Origin: Arsenophonus sp046530765
GTDB lineage: Bacteria > Pseudomonadota > Gammaproteobacteria > Enterobacterales > Enterobacteriaceae
Assembly: GCA_046530765.1 (NCBI GenBank)
Contig: JBHEQS010000012.1
Coordinates: 1 to 52,336, forward strand
DNA length: 52,336 bases
Reading direction: 5' to 3'
Shown here piece after piece: positions 10,904-21,423 of this stretch (positions within the stretch are counted from its first letter, which is position 1; each line of letters begins with the position of its first letter). A program made the translations under genes and the position numbers. The notes beneath the pieces are model-generated. The model worked only from the letters and a program-made list of their open reading frames with translations, was not told where the DNA came from and did not search any database.

Positions 10904-11035
10904 TTAAATTAAAATCAAATAGGAACAAATTAATAAACTTAAATGCTTACCTTGTTCCAGAGAAGAAATTATTGGTACCAGAGAAATAAAAGTTATACAA
11001 ACAGCATATTGAAACAAAATAGATTTGATATTTAA
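10904..11035 (-). other. Hydrophobic signal-like frame downstream of the pilin gene, possible fossil of a third fimbrial gene
   Basis: A minus-strand frame of 43 codons without a usual start reads like a secretion signal: basic residue, then SILFQYAVCITFISLVPIIS, then a polar stretch. Its base composition is slightly richer than its surroundings and it lies in the direction of the usher-pilin operon, about 360 bases after the pilin stop. I infer it may be the N-terminal end of a lost third gene, such as a tip adhesin or second subunit. It has no homology I can name and could be chance. Confidence 0.2.
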
Positions 11036-11252
11036 TTATCTTCGTGTACAGAGTTTGCTATATGATAGCATTATTTCATTTATATGATTGTTATATTTTT
11101 ATTTAACATGATTGTTTTGTTATGTAATAAATTAAGTTAAAATCAAACAATAAATTTTGATGAAACACTAAATTGTAAGATTCTCCAACATAAAATTTTA
11201 AATTACCTATTATTTCTAAGAGATACTCTAAATTAATAAATAAATAATTAAA

Positions 11253-11321
11253 GAAGATCACGCTAATCTGCTTTTAATTACTCAAAAAATATGAGTTTAT
11301 TTACAGGTAGCGTGATTCTTC
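11253..11321 (-). terminator. Long imperfect inverted repeat after the fimbrial operon
   Basis: AGAAGATCACGCTA at 11253-11266 pairs with TAGCGTGATTCTTCT at 11307-11321, with a single bulged base. Inside lies a small ACTCA/TGAGT stem. Read on the minus strand it begins 76 bases after the pilin stop. The stem is unusually G+C-rich for this DNA, and the far arm runs into a T-rich tail (TCTTCTTTAATTATTT on the minus strand). A transcription terminator is the simplest reading; a leftover repeat of the acquired fimbrial segment is an alternative. Confidence 0.45.
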
Positions 11322-11396
11322 TAGTCTTACTACAAATATATTCGCAGCATTCAGCCTATCTATCTGAATAATTATAGAGATGCCTATTAATATCTA

Positions 11397-12014
11397 TTAT
11401 CTATATAAAGGAGGCGTAGCCCATAAATTATCTAGATATTTTAGGTATATAGATTTTTCTATTGGATTATTTAATAGTAATATTAAATTAAGAACAGCCT
11501 TCAGATCTAATTCTACTCCATTATTAATTATACTATAAGGTATCAATAGTTTTACTTTTATCTGAGCAGTTAGTTTGGTAAATGGTACATCATTTTCTAA
11601 AGCGTAACCTGGTTGCCATTCCTTATTTATTCTAGCGTTTAATTTATTTTCTTTTACTGTTTTTACAAAATAAAAATATTCTTCTTTCGGCCCATCTGTT
11701 TTTATATCATCAAGAATGATAGATACTTTAGCTCCATGCCCTGCATTAAAAAATTTGTTATCGGCTTGAGAAGAGTTTAAATTTACATGAACTTTTTGTT
11801 TACCAGAGCAGGCTATTTCTAATGTAGCTATTCTAGTTAATACAAACCCTTCATTATTTTTTTCTGACTGACTATATAATGTATCAGATATTATATTACC
11901 ATAATCAATTTGAATAGGAGATATATTAACATTGCAATAATCTGATGCAGAGGCAGAATTTATTATAAAATTAGTGCTTATACTGATAATAGTCAGTAAT
12001 ATTATTGATTTCAT
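11397..12014 (-). CDS. Fimbrial (pilin-like) subunit, secreted
   Basis: A 205-residue secreted protein coded directly after the usher. The start at 12014 is chosen because GAAGGAAG stands 6 bases before it and a signal peptide follows (KSIILLTIISISTNFIINS, cleavage likely after ASA near residue 24). An upstream start at 12074 would overlap the usher and spoil the signal peptide. The mature part begins SDYC and has a second cysteine in LEIACSG about 50 residues on, the spacing of the pilin-fold disulfide; FGNI-like IDYGNI between them also fits. The usher stop lies 19 bases before this start, so the two are co-transcribed. Which role it plays (shaft, tip or anchor) cannot be told. Base composition is closer to the genome than that of the usher. 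Confidence 0.7.
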   Translation of the reverse strand: MKSIILLTIISISTNFIINSASASDYCNVNISPIQIDYGNIISDTLYSQSEKNNEGFVLTRIATLEIACSGKQKVHVNLNSSQADNKFFNAGHGAKVSIILDDIKTDGPKEEYFYFVKTVKENKLNARINKEWQPGYALENDVPFTKLTAQIKVKLLIPYSIINNGVELDLKAVLNLILLLNNPIEKSIYLKYLDNLWATPPLYR

Positions 12015-12033
12015 TTTATCTTCCTTCTCTAGC

Positions 12034-14421
12034 TTATCGACAAACTGCTGGAACGATTTCATATGGCTCATCATCTTTTGGTGGTTTAGAGTTTATTGTT
12101 AAGCTTAATGTGCAGATATTTCCGTTATCATCCTCAATAAGTAGGCCGTTACGAACATGTCTTGCATCTAGATAAACATCGCTATCTGCCCCAATAATGT
12201 TAAGATATCTCCCTTGTTTATCTAGAACAGCCATACCCTGTTTGAATGATTTACCATTATGATCACTAACCTGTAAAAGTATTTTCTGATTACGTTCAAC
12301 TTTTAGACTAATGCGACTTACTGATCCGCGAGCAGATTTAGTAATACTACGGGCATTACTAACTTCTAGATTACGCGGCAAGCCTTGAGTGATTAACTCT
12401 ACTCGTGAACGACTGTAAGGAGTAACAAGTGGTACTATAGCACTACCGCTTCTGTTAGTCCATACTATACCGGCAGAAGTCTGTATCTTCGCATTATTTA
12501 ATCCATTTACACGAACAATACCAAATGTATCATGTACATTATGTGGAGAGAAAAGCAAACCGCGCCCATCGTGCACTACGCTGCCATTCATACTCATTGA
12601 CCAAAAGTGATTATTGTGAGCATTATAGCTATAATTTCCGTAGAATCTGGCATTATGTGATTGTAGATTAAGTGAACTATTAAAAATATGCTGCTGATTA
12701 TTGGTAGTAGAGGTGCCAATACTATAACCAATTGTATCACTAAGCTGTCGATTTATGCTACTTGAAGAACGAATATAACGTCCTTCTTTTGTAAGAGAAA
12801 AATTGGCATACGTCTTTCCCATTGGCAAACTGAGATGTAGGTAGTGCATATTATCATCATCTTTTCCATTATGGTGCGAAACGCTCAATGAAAGATTGGC
12901 TGGACCAATATTGCGCCCCCAACTAAGAGTAGGATAGTTTTCTGCTGTATTATTAAACCGTTCAATTCTAGATAAACCAAGTGAAAAATGACCTAACATA
13001 TCATTATTCCACCCTAGGCTAGCACTATAAAGTCTCTTGTGCATCATGTCTAGTGAGGCGTTATGTTTAAACTTATCAGTAAGATAACGGAATCCTAAAG
13101 TATAAAACGCAGTAGTAAATGTAGCAGAAATACTATCACCTAATGCCATGCTATGTCCAGCCTGAGTAATTGTTCCATGCACGCCAATGCGCTTATCACG
13201 TGAAGCAATAAGTCTAAGATAGCTTGATGTACCTTTAGAAAGATTAGTTTTAGCATTAAGTCCAGCTGATGTATAGTATTGTGTTGCCATTAAACCTGTC
13301 GTAATATTTGCATGTAAAGTTTTTACAGGGAAAGTGGCTGTAGCAGTAACGAATCCCTGAGTTTTGAGATTTCTGACAATATTACCTACATTGCGAGGTA
13401 ATCCAGCAGCAAATGTCCATCCCTTTTCTTCTGTCATAAAATTGGAGTTAAATGATGTTGATGGAACAATAAAGCTCTTCTGTCCACCATTGTTTTCAAT
13501 TATCGTAACTTCTAGTTCTTGCAAATAGTTATTAACTGGTAGACTATCTATAGAAAATGTACCAGATGGAACTATTGTTGAGTAAATTAGTGTACCACCT
13601 TGTCGTATATCGATCCTTGCGGCTGATGGGGCAATACCAGTAACGCGAACGCCATTGTTTGCTTTTAACAATACACTTTCTGGCATCAATTGAAATCCAT
13701 TAAACGATGGAATAGAAAACAAAAGACTGTTAAGTGTGAGTTGTCCGGCTTGTATTGTTGATTTAAAGTAAGGGAAAGTACGTTGTACCCAAGCATTTCT
13801 ATGATTAAACTCCATGTTATTATCGCTTTGACCAGAGTATGAATCATAGCTACGCACTATCCAGTTATTAAAATTAAATCCACTTTCCGCATGTGCATAA
13901 AATGAATGTGACCGATGGTTTTCAGTATGATTGCCACTGATCTGAAGATTATAGTTAAGAAGTGCAGCACTTCCACCTTTTACATACGCTATTTCAGATG
14001 CGCTATCAGCAATCCATTGAGTAGGAGCTAATAGTTCAACACTGTTGCGTCCTGGATACAGTTTAATATCAATGCCTTTTGGTAATGATGGACAGACATA
14101 ATTTTCTATAATTGCTAGATCCTCTGACTTTGGTATGATTATCCCAGCAGCATGCAAAAAGTGAGAATTGGCACATAAAGATCCTTTGTTGTCAAAGTTA
14201 ACAGAAATAATACCACGTTGAATTCCATTAACCATTAAGCTAATATGATTATGCCCTGGCAAGAATTGTGCTTTTTTTTCTAAATATCTAGAAACTGAAT
14301 CAGGAATACCACGTGCTTGTAAAATATCTGCATCAAAAATAGTTATTGATTCCGCTAGTGAATTCGAAGCAAATAGCGTTAGAAACAAAGCAATACGGCT
14401 GAGAGTAAGTTTTTTTTTCAT
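12034..14421 (-). CDS. Outer-membrane fimbrial usher (PapC/FimD family)
   Basis: Ushers are outer-membrane beta-barrels that assemble pilins delivered by a periplasmic chaperone. The product has 795 residues, slightly short of the usual 800-870. Start 14421 follows TAGGAT by a good spacing and gives a signal peptide (KKKLTLSRIALFLTLFASNS, cleaved after LAE-type site). Seen in order: N-terminal chaperone-binding domain (about 25-140, SITIFDADIL and two cysteines), barrel start (about 150-225), plug domain with VRVTGIAPSAARIDIRQGG (about 230-310), barrel, then C-terminal domains with GSAIVPLVTPYSRSRVEL and a closing cysteine pair (ICTLSL / PAVCR). Hand counts on 60-base samples give 35-50% G+C against 23-33% in mfd. 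No lesion is seen. No chaperone gene lies in the window, which is odd for such a locus. Confidence 0.9.
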   Translation of the reverse strand: MKKKLTLSRIALFLTLFASNSLAESITIFDADILQARGIPDSVSRYLEKKAQFLPGHNHISLMVNGIQRGIISVNFDNKGSLCANSHFLHAAGIIIPKSEDLAIIENYVCPSLPKGIDIKLYPGRNSVELLAPTQWIADSASEIAYVKGGSAALLNYNLQISGNHTENHRSHSFYAHAESGFNFNNWIVRSYDSYSGQSDNNMEFNHRNAWVQRTFPYFKSTIQAGQLTLNSLLFSIPSFNGFQLMPESVLLKANNGVRVTGIAPSAARIDIRQGGTLIYSTIVPSGTFSIDSLPVNNYLQELEVTIIENNGGQKSFIVPSTSFNSNFMTEEKGWTFAAGLPRNVGNIVRNLKTQGFVTATATFPVKTLHANITTGLMATQYYTSAGLNAKTNLSKGTSSYLRLIASRDKRIGVHGTITQAGHSMALGDSISATFTTAFYTLGFRYLTDKFKHNASLDMMHKRLYSASLGWNNDMLGHFSLGLSRIERFNNTAENYPTLSWGRNIGPANLSLSVSHHNGKDDDNMHYLHLSLPMGKTYANFSLTKEGRYIRSSSSINRQLSDTIGYSIGTSTTNNQQHIFNSSLNLQSHNARFYGNYSYNAHNNHFWSMSMNGSVVHDGRGLLFSPHNVHDTFGIVRVNGLNNAKIQTSAGIVWTNRSGSAIVPLVTPYSRSRVELITQGLPRNLEVSNARSITKSARGSVSRISLKVERNQKILLQVSDHNGKSFKQGMAVLDKQGRYLNIIGADSDVYLDARHVRNGLLIEDDNGNICTLSLTINSKPPKDDEPYEIVPAVCR

Positions 14422-17142
14422 ATTAAATCCTATATTCTGTACCAATCGATAATTTAATTTTTTAGTTGTCGTTGTACAACGGCTTGTATTGATTTAATCA
14501 TTGTGATCGTTCTTTTGCCTGAGCGATTATATATCTCATCATCTTATGAGAGATGATCACTAAACAAATAACCACTTTTATTATAAGAAAAAATAAAATT
14601 TACATTTAGATGATATCCAATTATATTAGATGCCAGATTATCTATTTCTTAATGTGTTTGATGATTTCTTGTTGCATATATTTTCATTAAAAATAACTTC
14701 ACTTAAATCTTTAATATGTTGCACTAAAATTCATATTTTACTTTAAATATTTTACTTTAAATAAATACTTTCAAATTTTATGCATTCAATTCACAGCTTT
14801 TAACTTTAATAGTTTTTGTTAAAAATATATTACTTTCATATTTTATAGGCTTAGTTACTGAAATAGCAGAAAAAATTGTTACTATTTTCTTGAATTTTTT
14901 TTAATTATTCATAAGTTTTAATCATCATTAAAGCCATAAAAACTTTCTTTTTTTTGCCGAAAAGATATTTTTTAAACTATTACATGCAAAATATTAACAG
15001 ATAAAATATATTATTATAGTTAATAAAAAATATTTTTTATAATGTATTAGAAATATTTTTTATTATTAAAAATATAATCAATAATGTAAGACTGAAAAAA
15101 AATAAAAAAAACGATTAGTAAACAGCATGATAATGCTAATAGTTAACTATTAAGTATTATTAAACTATGTAAGAACAATTTTATTAATCACATTACCTCT
15201 AGTAATGAAAAAACAAATTTACATTAAAGTCAACTAAAAATATTTTACCTTTACTAATTCATCTATATTGATAGATGATCAAAATTTTAATAACATTAAA
15301 TTTCATGGTGCATTGTACTATATATTATTTTATAATATTAAATGTTTATAAAACTTGCATAGGAATTATTATTGATATTTTTTGATGTTGCTATAAACAA
15401 TATGTTGATAAATTTAAAAAATAACTATCAAGTTTAGAATTCATATTAAATTCATTAATATGTTTTAATTTAAATTAATTTGCTAAATTAGATTCTTCTG
15501 TAAATGTATTACAAATAAATTAAAATACATTAGAACAATTATTGTTTAAAGAATAATATTATTTTAGTAACAATAATAAAATCAAATATTTATTAAAATA
15601 ACAGCCATGTTCAACTGTGATCTTTATCTTATATCTTATGCATAATATCTACTTCTAGATATTATCTGTATTTAAATTTTTTAGTAAAACTGTTTTTCTA
15701 TGCATTATACTATTTTACTATTCAAGTTTTCTGTCTATATTTAATGTTATAAATACTAAATATTTATTTTATAAAAATAAATATTATAAAAGATGTAAAG
15801 AAATTTATGTATGTAATAATTTATGTATGTAATATAGTAAATTATCTATAATAGATATAAATTATATTAAACATAGAGTATAAAGAGAGTATATAAAAGA
15901 AATTGTTAGTAAGTGGTATTATTTCATAATTAAAATTATTGTTTTATATTTTTAATTTATTGTTTTATGTATTTAATATTTAATTTAGTAGATATTAATT
16001 AGTAAATAAGTATTTAAAAATTAATTATGATATTAAATTTGTTATATTTATAATAATTTACTAATAAATATAACTATAATCTTGGTTATTAAATTGAAAA
16101 GATTATTAGTAGAAATCGATTAGTTATTAACAAAGCATATTAAATATATTATTTAGAGTATTGCAAATAATTATAACTTTTATAATATTTATTAAATTTT
16201 AACTTATACTTATTATAAGTTATATAAAATAGAAAAATAATTAAACATTAATTAATTATTTCTTAATTCTTAAGATAATATAGTTTTATTTAAGTATAAT
16301 CTCAGAATTAGTATACTTATGAATAATCCTATTAATATAACTAAAGTTTATTATGTTATAAAATTAATTACAATTATCTTTTTATAAAAAGATAATTTAG
16401 TATATCAATTAAATTGTTTTTCTGTTTAGTTATTTTATGTATAGATAATAATATCTTGTAATCAAAATTAATTCTGTATCTAATAATTTTAATTATTTTT
16501 TATTGTCTTTAATTATAGTATTTTTACTATGTTCTATAAATTCAATTTAAAATTATTAACAAAGTTGAATTTAAAACTCTTCATTTAATTTGTATATATA
16601 GTACATTACTTATGCATCAATTATATAAGTTCTTTACATAAAATAGAATTTTCTGATAAAATATTTATGTTGAATCTTCTAGTATATCACTTTTATTTAA
16701 AAAAAATCATGATATTAAATCATATATCTAAATGTTTTTATAAATTATATAAGCATAGAATGTATATCACCTTTGTACGAAATAAAATATAATTAAAATG
16801 ATTATTTTTTTAATGCAACAACAAGTTAAATATTATATTGAATTATTTAACGTCAACATTTGTTAATTAGATATTTAAATAACTTTAAAATTTGTTAATT
16901 AAATATCAATCTATCTAAATTAAGAAATAGGATTTAGAAATTTATTATTAAAACTACGTATTATCTTAATATTAATAGCTAGTTATATATAGAATTTTAC
17001 ATCATTTAACAAAATATAATTAACGTTAAATTTCATTTTTTTTAGTTCCTCTTTTATTATAAGTTATTTTTTTTATTTTATGCAATTGATATTTATATTT
17101 ACAATATAAATTTATTTTGTTTTATAGTATATTGGTATATAT

Positions 17143-17178
17143 ATTATATAATTATAATTGTAATTATAATTATATAAT
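17143..17178. repeat. 17-bp perfect palindrome of A and T
   Basis: Arms 17143-17159 and 17162-17178 are exact complements around two bases. The arms contain only A and T (ATAATTATAATT type), so chance contributes more here than in hairpins with mixed bases. Confidence 0.65.
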
Positions 17179-17254
17179 TAGAATATGGATATTAAATATA
17201 AATATAAGAAATAAGCTATAAGTATTTATATAACATAGTTTTTCATACTAAAGC

Positions 17255-17292
17255 AGATGTTAATTATTATTGTAAAATAATAATTAACATCT
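17255..17292. repeat. 17-bp perfect hairpin
   Basis: Arms 17255-17271 (AGATGTTAATTATTATT) and 17276-17292 are exact complements with the 4-base loop GTAA. It stands in the desert with no gene within 2.8 kb. Confidence 0.8.
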
Positions 17293-18764
17293 AGTAAGAT
17301 TAATTAATTGAATAATAAAAAATATTAACACAATTAATATTATAGTAATTAATAGAGAAATTATTTGTATTATAAAAGATTTATCTACAAAAGATTAAAA
17401 GTAAATATTATTTATATCATATATTTTGATTATAAAATATAAGTAAAATAACAATTTATATTAAACCCAGCTTACTGCTGCATAAACATTAAAAATTATT
17501 ATTTATTTTACTTTTTTTTGATATATTGTAATTATTTATTTATATGTCAATTATATAAAATTAAAAAATAAAAGTTATTATCGGATAATATATTTGTTTA
17601 GTTAATTGCATGCTAATTAGTTATTATTTTTTTATATCTTAGGAACTCTATCGTTTGCGTGATGATTGTTTACAATAAAAATTATTTCATTAAATTACAT
17701 CATTGTTACTGATTTTTCTTAGTTAATTATTAATAAACTTAATATTTTTTATTCATTTTAAATAATTTATAAAAGTTTATAATTAAATCTTATAAAAAAA
17801 GTTAATATAAACAAACCATACTCTAATCAAATAATATCAATTTCATCATAAAATATGATTGGCTCAGTGATAAACATTAGAGATATTTTAACGTTAATTT
17901 AGATAAAAATAAAATTTTGTATAACTTTTATGTTTTTATGTGTGCATCATCCATATATTTTTAAAACTTTAATATTAAGTTAATATTAAAAATCAATTAT
18001 ATATCATATTACAATGCATACATGAAGTAAGAGAAATAACACATATGTTTATATGTAACAAAATAGTAATTAATTTTAATAAATGTAATTTTTATTTCTT
18101 TATTCATAACTAAATATATATTTATACTAGTTATGGTGATTAGTTTATATAATGTAAAATTTCATGAATTAGATCTATTTTTAAGCTGTCAGGATGCAAA
18201 TTATATCCTTAAGTTTTCTTATGTTATTATTCGGTAATCGCTTCAGTGCTTTCTTTTTTATATTATTTTAAACTGCGCACGAAAATTTCAGTGTACATTA
18301 AATTAAATAGCTTTATTAAATTCTTATTTTTATTTATTTTATTTTCGATTTCCTACTGGTAAACTAACTAATTGATTAAAAGATATATTATATTATGTTG
18401 TAACAACATGGATAGGAATTATAGTTATTTTTATAACTCAAGAAGTAATATATTACTATGTGATATTATTAATCTAATTCTTAAACAAAATATTCTATAA
18501 TGAATGATGAATTATATCCGCTTTATTGAGATTTAATTAATTAATATTATCTTTGGCATATATTTATCTATTAATTATTTTATAAAACATTAAAATATAG
18601 AAAATTATGCCAGCTAAAAAAAAGTTTATAAATATTTATTTCTATCATCATAAAGAATTATATACAGATATATAATTCTTTAAAATTAATGTAATTTACA
18701 ATTTAAACAAACTAGTAGTTAAAAACTAATAAAATTTATTTATGATATACAAAAATAATTAAGA

Positions 18765-18796
18765 TTAACTGAAATTATTATAATAATTTCAGTTAA
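18765..18796. repeat. 32-base perfect palindrome
   Basis: Two 16-base arms (TTAACTGAAATTATTA and its complement) abut without a spacer. As DNA it could extrude as a cruciform; as RNA it would need a loop within the stem. Confidence 0.8.
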
Positions 18797-19930
18797 CATC
18801 AATAATCTATTATCAAAATTACTAAATTTTATTTCAGATAAATTCTAATGTTACTATATTAATATGTATGTTTTCTTGATATATTTTCTTTTTTTTTGTT
18901 TTACTGTTCATATTACTGATGATTTAAATTAGTATCTTTAAATTTTATTAATTGATATTGGTTGTAAAGTATCGTCTATTAACATAAAAAAAGAGTGTTA
19001 TAATTTTACATAAGTTTTTATTACAAAATAGACTCAAGACTTTTAATAAGTAAAAGAGTATAACTATCAAGAATATCAGTAAGTCTCTTCTACTAAGTAA
19101 ACAATTTTTTTTGATTTAGCATTTTATACAAAAATTGATATGAAATTATAATATTAAAGCGTGAATTATTAAGTCAAGACTGATCGGAGATTATGTATGT
19201 TTTAATTATTCATATTCGTTTATTTATTCGTTTATAAAAAAGATATCAATTGAATAAGTTATTATAAATCGATTAAAATATAGATATTATGTATCACAAT
19301 AAGTTTGACTATATGACAAATAAATACTTATATTATTAGTGACTGAGTCAATCATAAAACTTTATGCTATATTAAATTTATTTAAATTTAAACTAAAACA
19401 ATTAATAGTTGATCTATAATATAAAAGTTTATATACGATTAATATAATATTATTGATAAAATTTGACATTCAAAGATAATATGAACATATTTTAATAAAA
19501 TTTTTTATTAATAACAGATTGATAATCTTACAATTAATAATATAATTTTTACAGAATAGTAAAATAGCTGTATGTATAAATAATAACATGTTCAGATCTA
19601 TTACAAATATAAATATGGATCATATCTCTAATATTATAAATTATAGTGTTCAGCTGATTTATATTTTAATGAAGAAAATATTCTGTAGATACTGTAGAAA
19701 TTTCTACAAAATAATAGCATTATATATACTAATAATTTCAATGATTTCGATGATAGTTTAGAAATTTCAAATCAACAAAGTTCTTATAATTTGAAGTAAT
19801 TTTCAGCAAGTATTATCTCTTTCTATTTCATAAGAGAAAGATAATATAATAAAATTATTTATTTTTTTTATAAATTTAATCTATTTTATATTTAAATTTA
19901 TTTAAAAATTTAGAGTACAATAGAAAACAG

Positions 19931-19974
19931 TTGACTAATCTGTAACTATGTAAAAATAATGAAAACGTTTTCAT
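19931..19974 (+). promoter_or_regulatory. Orphan promoter with LacI-family-like operator
   Basis: TTGACT at 19931-19936 and AATAAT at 19955-19960, 18 bases apart, resemble a sigma-70 promoter. Immediately after lies a 16-base perfect palindrome ATGAAAACGTTTTCAT (19959-19974) with the central CG and flanking A/T runs typical of operators bound by GalR/LacI-family repressors. A repressor bound here would cover the start of transcription. No protein gene follows; a hairpin at 20016-20048 could end a transcript of about 80 bases. This is either a relic of a lost operon or a small RNA unit. It is inferred from sequence only. Confidence 0.35.
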
Positions 19975-20015
19975 AAATTTCATCTTGTAAGTTGTAACCT
20001 GTAAATAAATACTAT

Positions 20016-20048
20016 TAAAGCATACAAAACTTAGTTTTGTATGCTTTA
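20016..20048. repeat. 16-bp hairpin, terminator-like
   Basis: Arms 20016-20031 (TAAAGCATACAAAACT) and 20033-20048 are exact complements with one base between them, so the real loop takes a few stem bases. The right arm ends in CTTTA but no long T run follows. It stands about 60 bases after the orphan promoter and could be its terminator. Confidence 0.6.
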
Positions 20049-20830
20049 TAAACTTAATACAAAAATATAATTATCTATACTATAAACAGATTTTATTAAA
20101 AATTTTTAATTTAGTCAATTGTTAACAAGAATGCAATTCTGTATGAATTAAGAGCAGTATTTTTTAAAGATGATTGAAATTTAGTATAATAAAGTACTAA
20201 ATTTATCATAAATAAAATAGCTAAGATTTTTAGGAGTATTAACAAGAGATCTCTTACAACTTATATTAAAGAATTATATATGTAAAATGATCGTTATAAA
20301 AATACTAAAATATTAATTCATTCATCCAATAATAAAAAACATATTTAATTGGAAAGATTATAATATATAATTATGAATTAAATTAAAGTTATTAACAGCA
20401 ATTCTTAATGAAATTAAATAATGAAAATAACTTAATATTTTCCAGACTGTGATAGAAGTGTATTATCTAACATCACCATATTACATATGAGATAGATAGA
20501 AGATAGATGTGATTAATAATTATACGTCAAATAAATAGAACATTGGATAAATACTTAAATATGAAATGCTAGTTAAAGTATTCATCATAAAAATTATTCT
20601 CAGATTTATATTGTAATTAACTATTAGTAGATCTTGATTAAAATTCTTGAAATTGTGTTGTTGACTGTTATTATTAACAGTTCCGGTTTGCATTCTGAGG
20701 ATTATTCACCACTTCATATAATATGCAATAATATTTTATTTTATTTATATTTTGCAATTAAACTTAGAAAGTTCACTATAAATTAAAAAAATCAGAATTA
20801 GGTCTTGATATAATAAATATTCACTTAACA

Positions 20831-20866
20831 ATAAATAATTTATTATTATAATAATAAATTATTTAT
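20831..20866. repeat. 17-bp perfect palindrome just upstream of smpB
   Basis: Arms 20831-20847 and 20850-20866 (ATAAATAATTTATTATT and complement) around two bases, ending 21 bases before the smpB start. If transcribed it would form a stem next to the translation start. Confidence 0.7.
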
Positions 20867-20887
20867 ATAGAAGCATAAATATTAATT

Positions 20888-21370
20888 ATGACAAAGAAAA
20901 AAAAACACAAACATAACTCTTCAACTATCGCTATAAACAAAATGGCATATTATGATTTCTTTATTGGTGAAGAAATTGAGGCAGGTTTAGTTTTACAGGG
21001 TTGGGAAGTTAAATCACTGCGAGCTAAAAAAATTAATATTATTAACAGTTATGTTTTAATAAAAGATGGTGAAGGATATCTTTTTGGTGCAATAATTACT
21101 CCTTTAAATACAACATCATCTCATATTATCTGTGATACAATACGTGAACGCAAGTTGTTACTAAATCATCGCGAGCTTGATTTTATATTTAGTAAAATCA
21201 ACCAAAAAGGTAATACAGTTGTAGCATTATCCATTTTTTGGAAAAATGCCTGGTGTAAAGTTAAGATTGGTGTTGCAAGTGGTAAGAAAGATATAGACAA
21301 ACGTTCTATCATTAAAGATCGAGAGTGGATGATAAACAGAGCAAAAATTATGAAAAATACAGCACTTTAA
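20888..21370 (+). CDS. smpB: SmpB, tmRNA-binding protein
   Basis: SmpB binds the tRNA-like end of tmRNA and the decoding centre of stalled ribosomes, allowing trans-translation. The product has 160 residues, the E. coli length, and keeps ALVLQGWEVKSLRA-like core (residues 33-47), SYVLIKDGEGYLFGA, RKLLLNHREL, VVALSIFWKNAWCKVKIGVA and the basic tail SGKKDIDKR with RAKIMKN. The usual RARHEYFI near residue 20 has become MAYYDFFI, an unusual change. Codons 3-7 contain a run of nine A residues, a slippage risk. The ribosome binding site is weak (AGAAGC about 14 bases before the ATG). ssrA follows on the same strand, as in E. coli. Confidence 0.95.
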   Translation: MTKKKKHKHNSSTIAINKMAYYDFFIGEEIEAGLVLQGWEVKSLRAKKINIINSYVLIKDGEGYLFGAIITPLNTTSSHIICDTIRERKLLLNHRELDFIFSKINQKGNTVVALSIFWKNAWCKVKIGVASGKKDIDKRSIIKDREWMINRAKIMKNTAL

Positions 21371-21405
21371 TTTCATAATTAGTAGTATTATTATATTTTT
21401 TTTGA

Positions 21406-21411
21406 TATAAT
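21406..21411 (+). promoter_or_regulatory. Possible -10 box of the ssrA promoter
   Basis: TATAAT lies 13 bases before the mature 5' end of tmRNA, which would give a short leader removed by RNase P. No convincing -35 box is seen at the right distance, so co-transcription from smpB is also possible. Confidence 0.3.
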
Positions 21412-21423
21412 AGTATTATTATT

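Larger units (their letters stand above)
10169..11396. other. Intergenic stretch between ndh and the fimbrial genes
   Basis: Mostly AT-rich DNA without a gene. It holds a 15-bp hairpin about 75 bases upstream of ndh, A-rich tracts around 10770-10806, a hydrophobic signal-like frame (10904-11035, minus strand) and a long imperfect inverted repeat (11253-11321) that may end the fimbrial transcript. Positions 11320-11396 are somewhat richer in G+C and may be the eroded tail of fimbrial DNA. Confidence 0.5.
14446..20887. other. 6.4 kb gene desert
   Basis: No gene is recognisable. The first 120 bases beyond the usher (to about 14570) are richer in G+C, carry the palindrome GTTGTACAAC and should hold the fimbrial promoter or the tail of a lost upstream gene such as the chaperone. 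The rest is strongly AT-rich with a few richer patches: 15600-15720, 17640-17720, 18160-18300 (a minus-strand frame with stops, unidentified) and 20680-20730. It also holds several perfect hairpins and an orphan promoter/operator at 19931-19974, listed separately. Confidence 0.55.
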
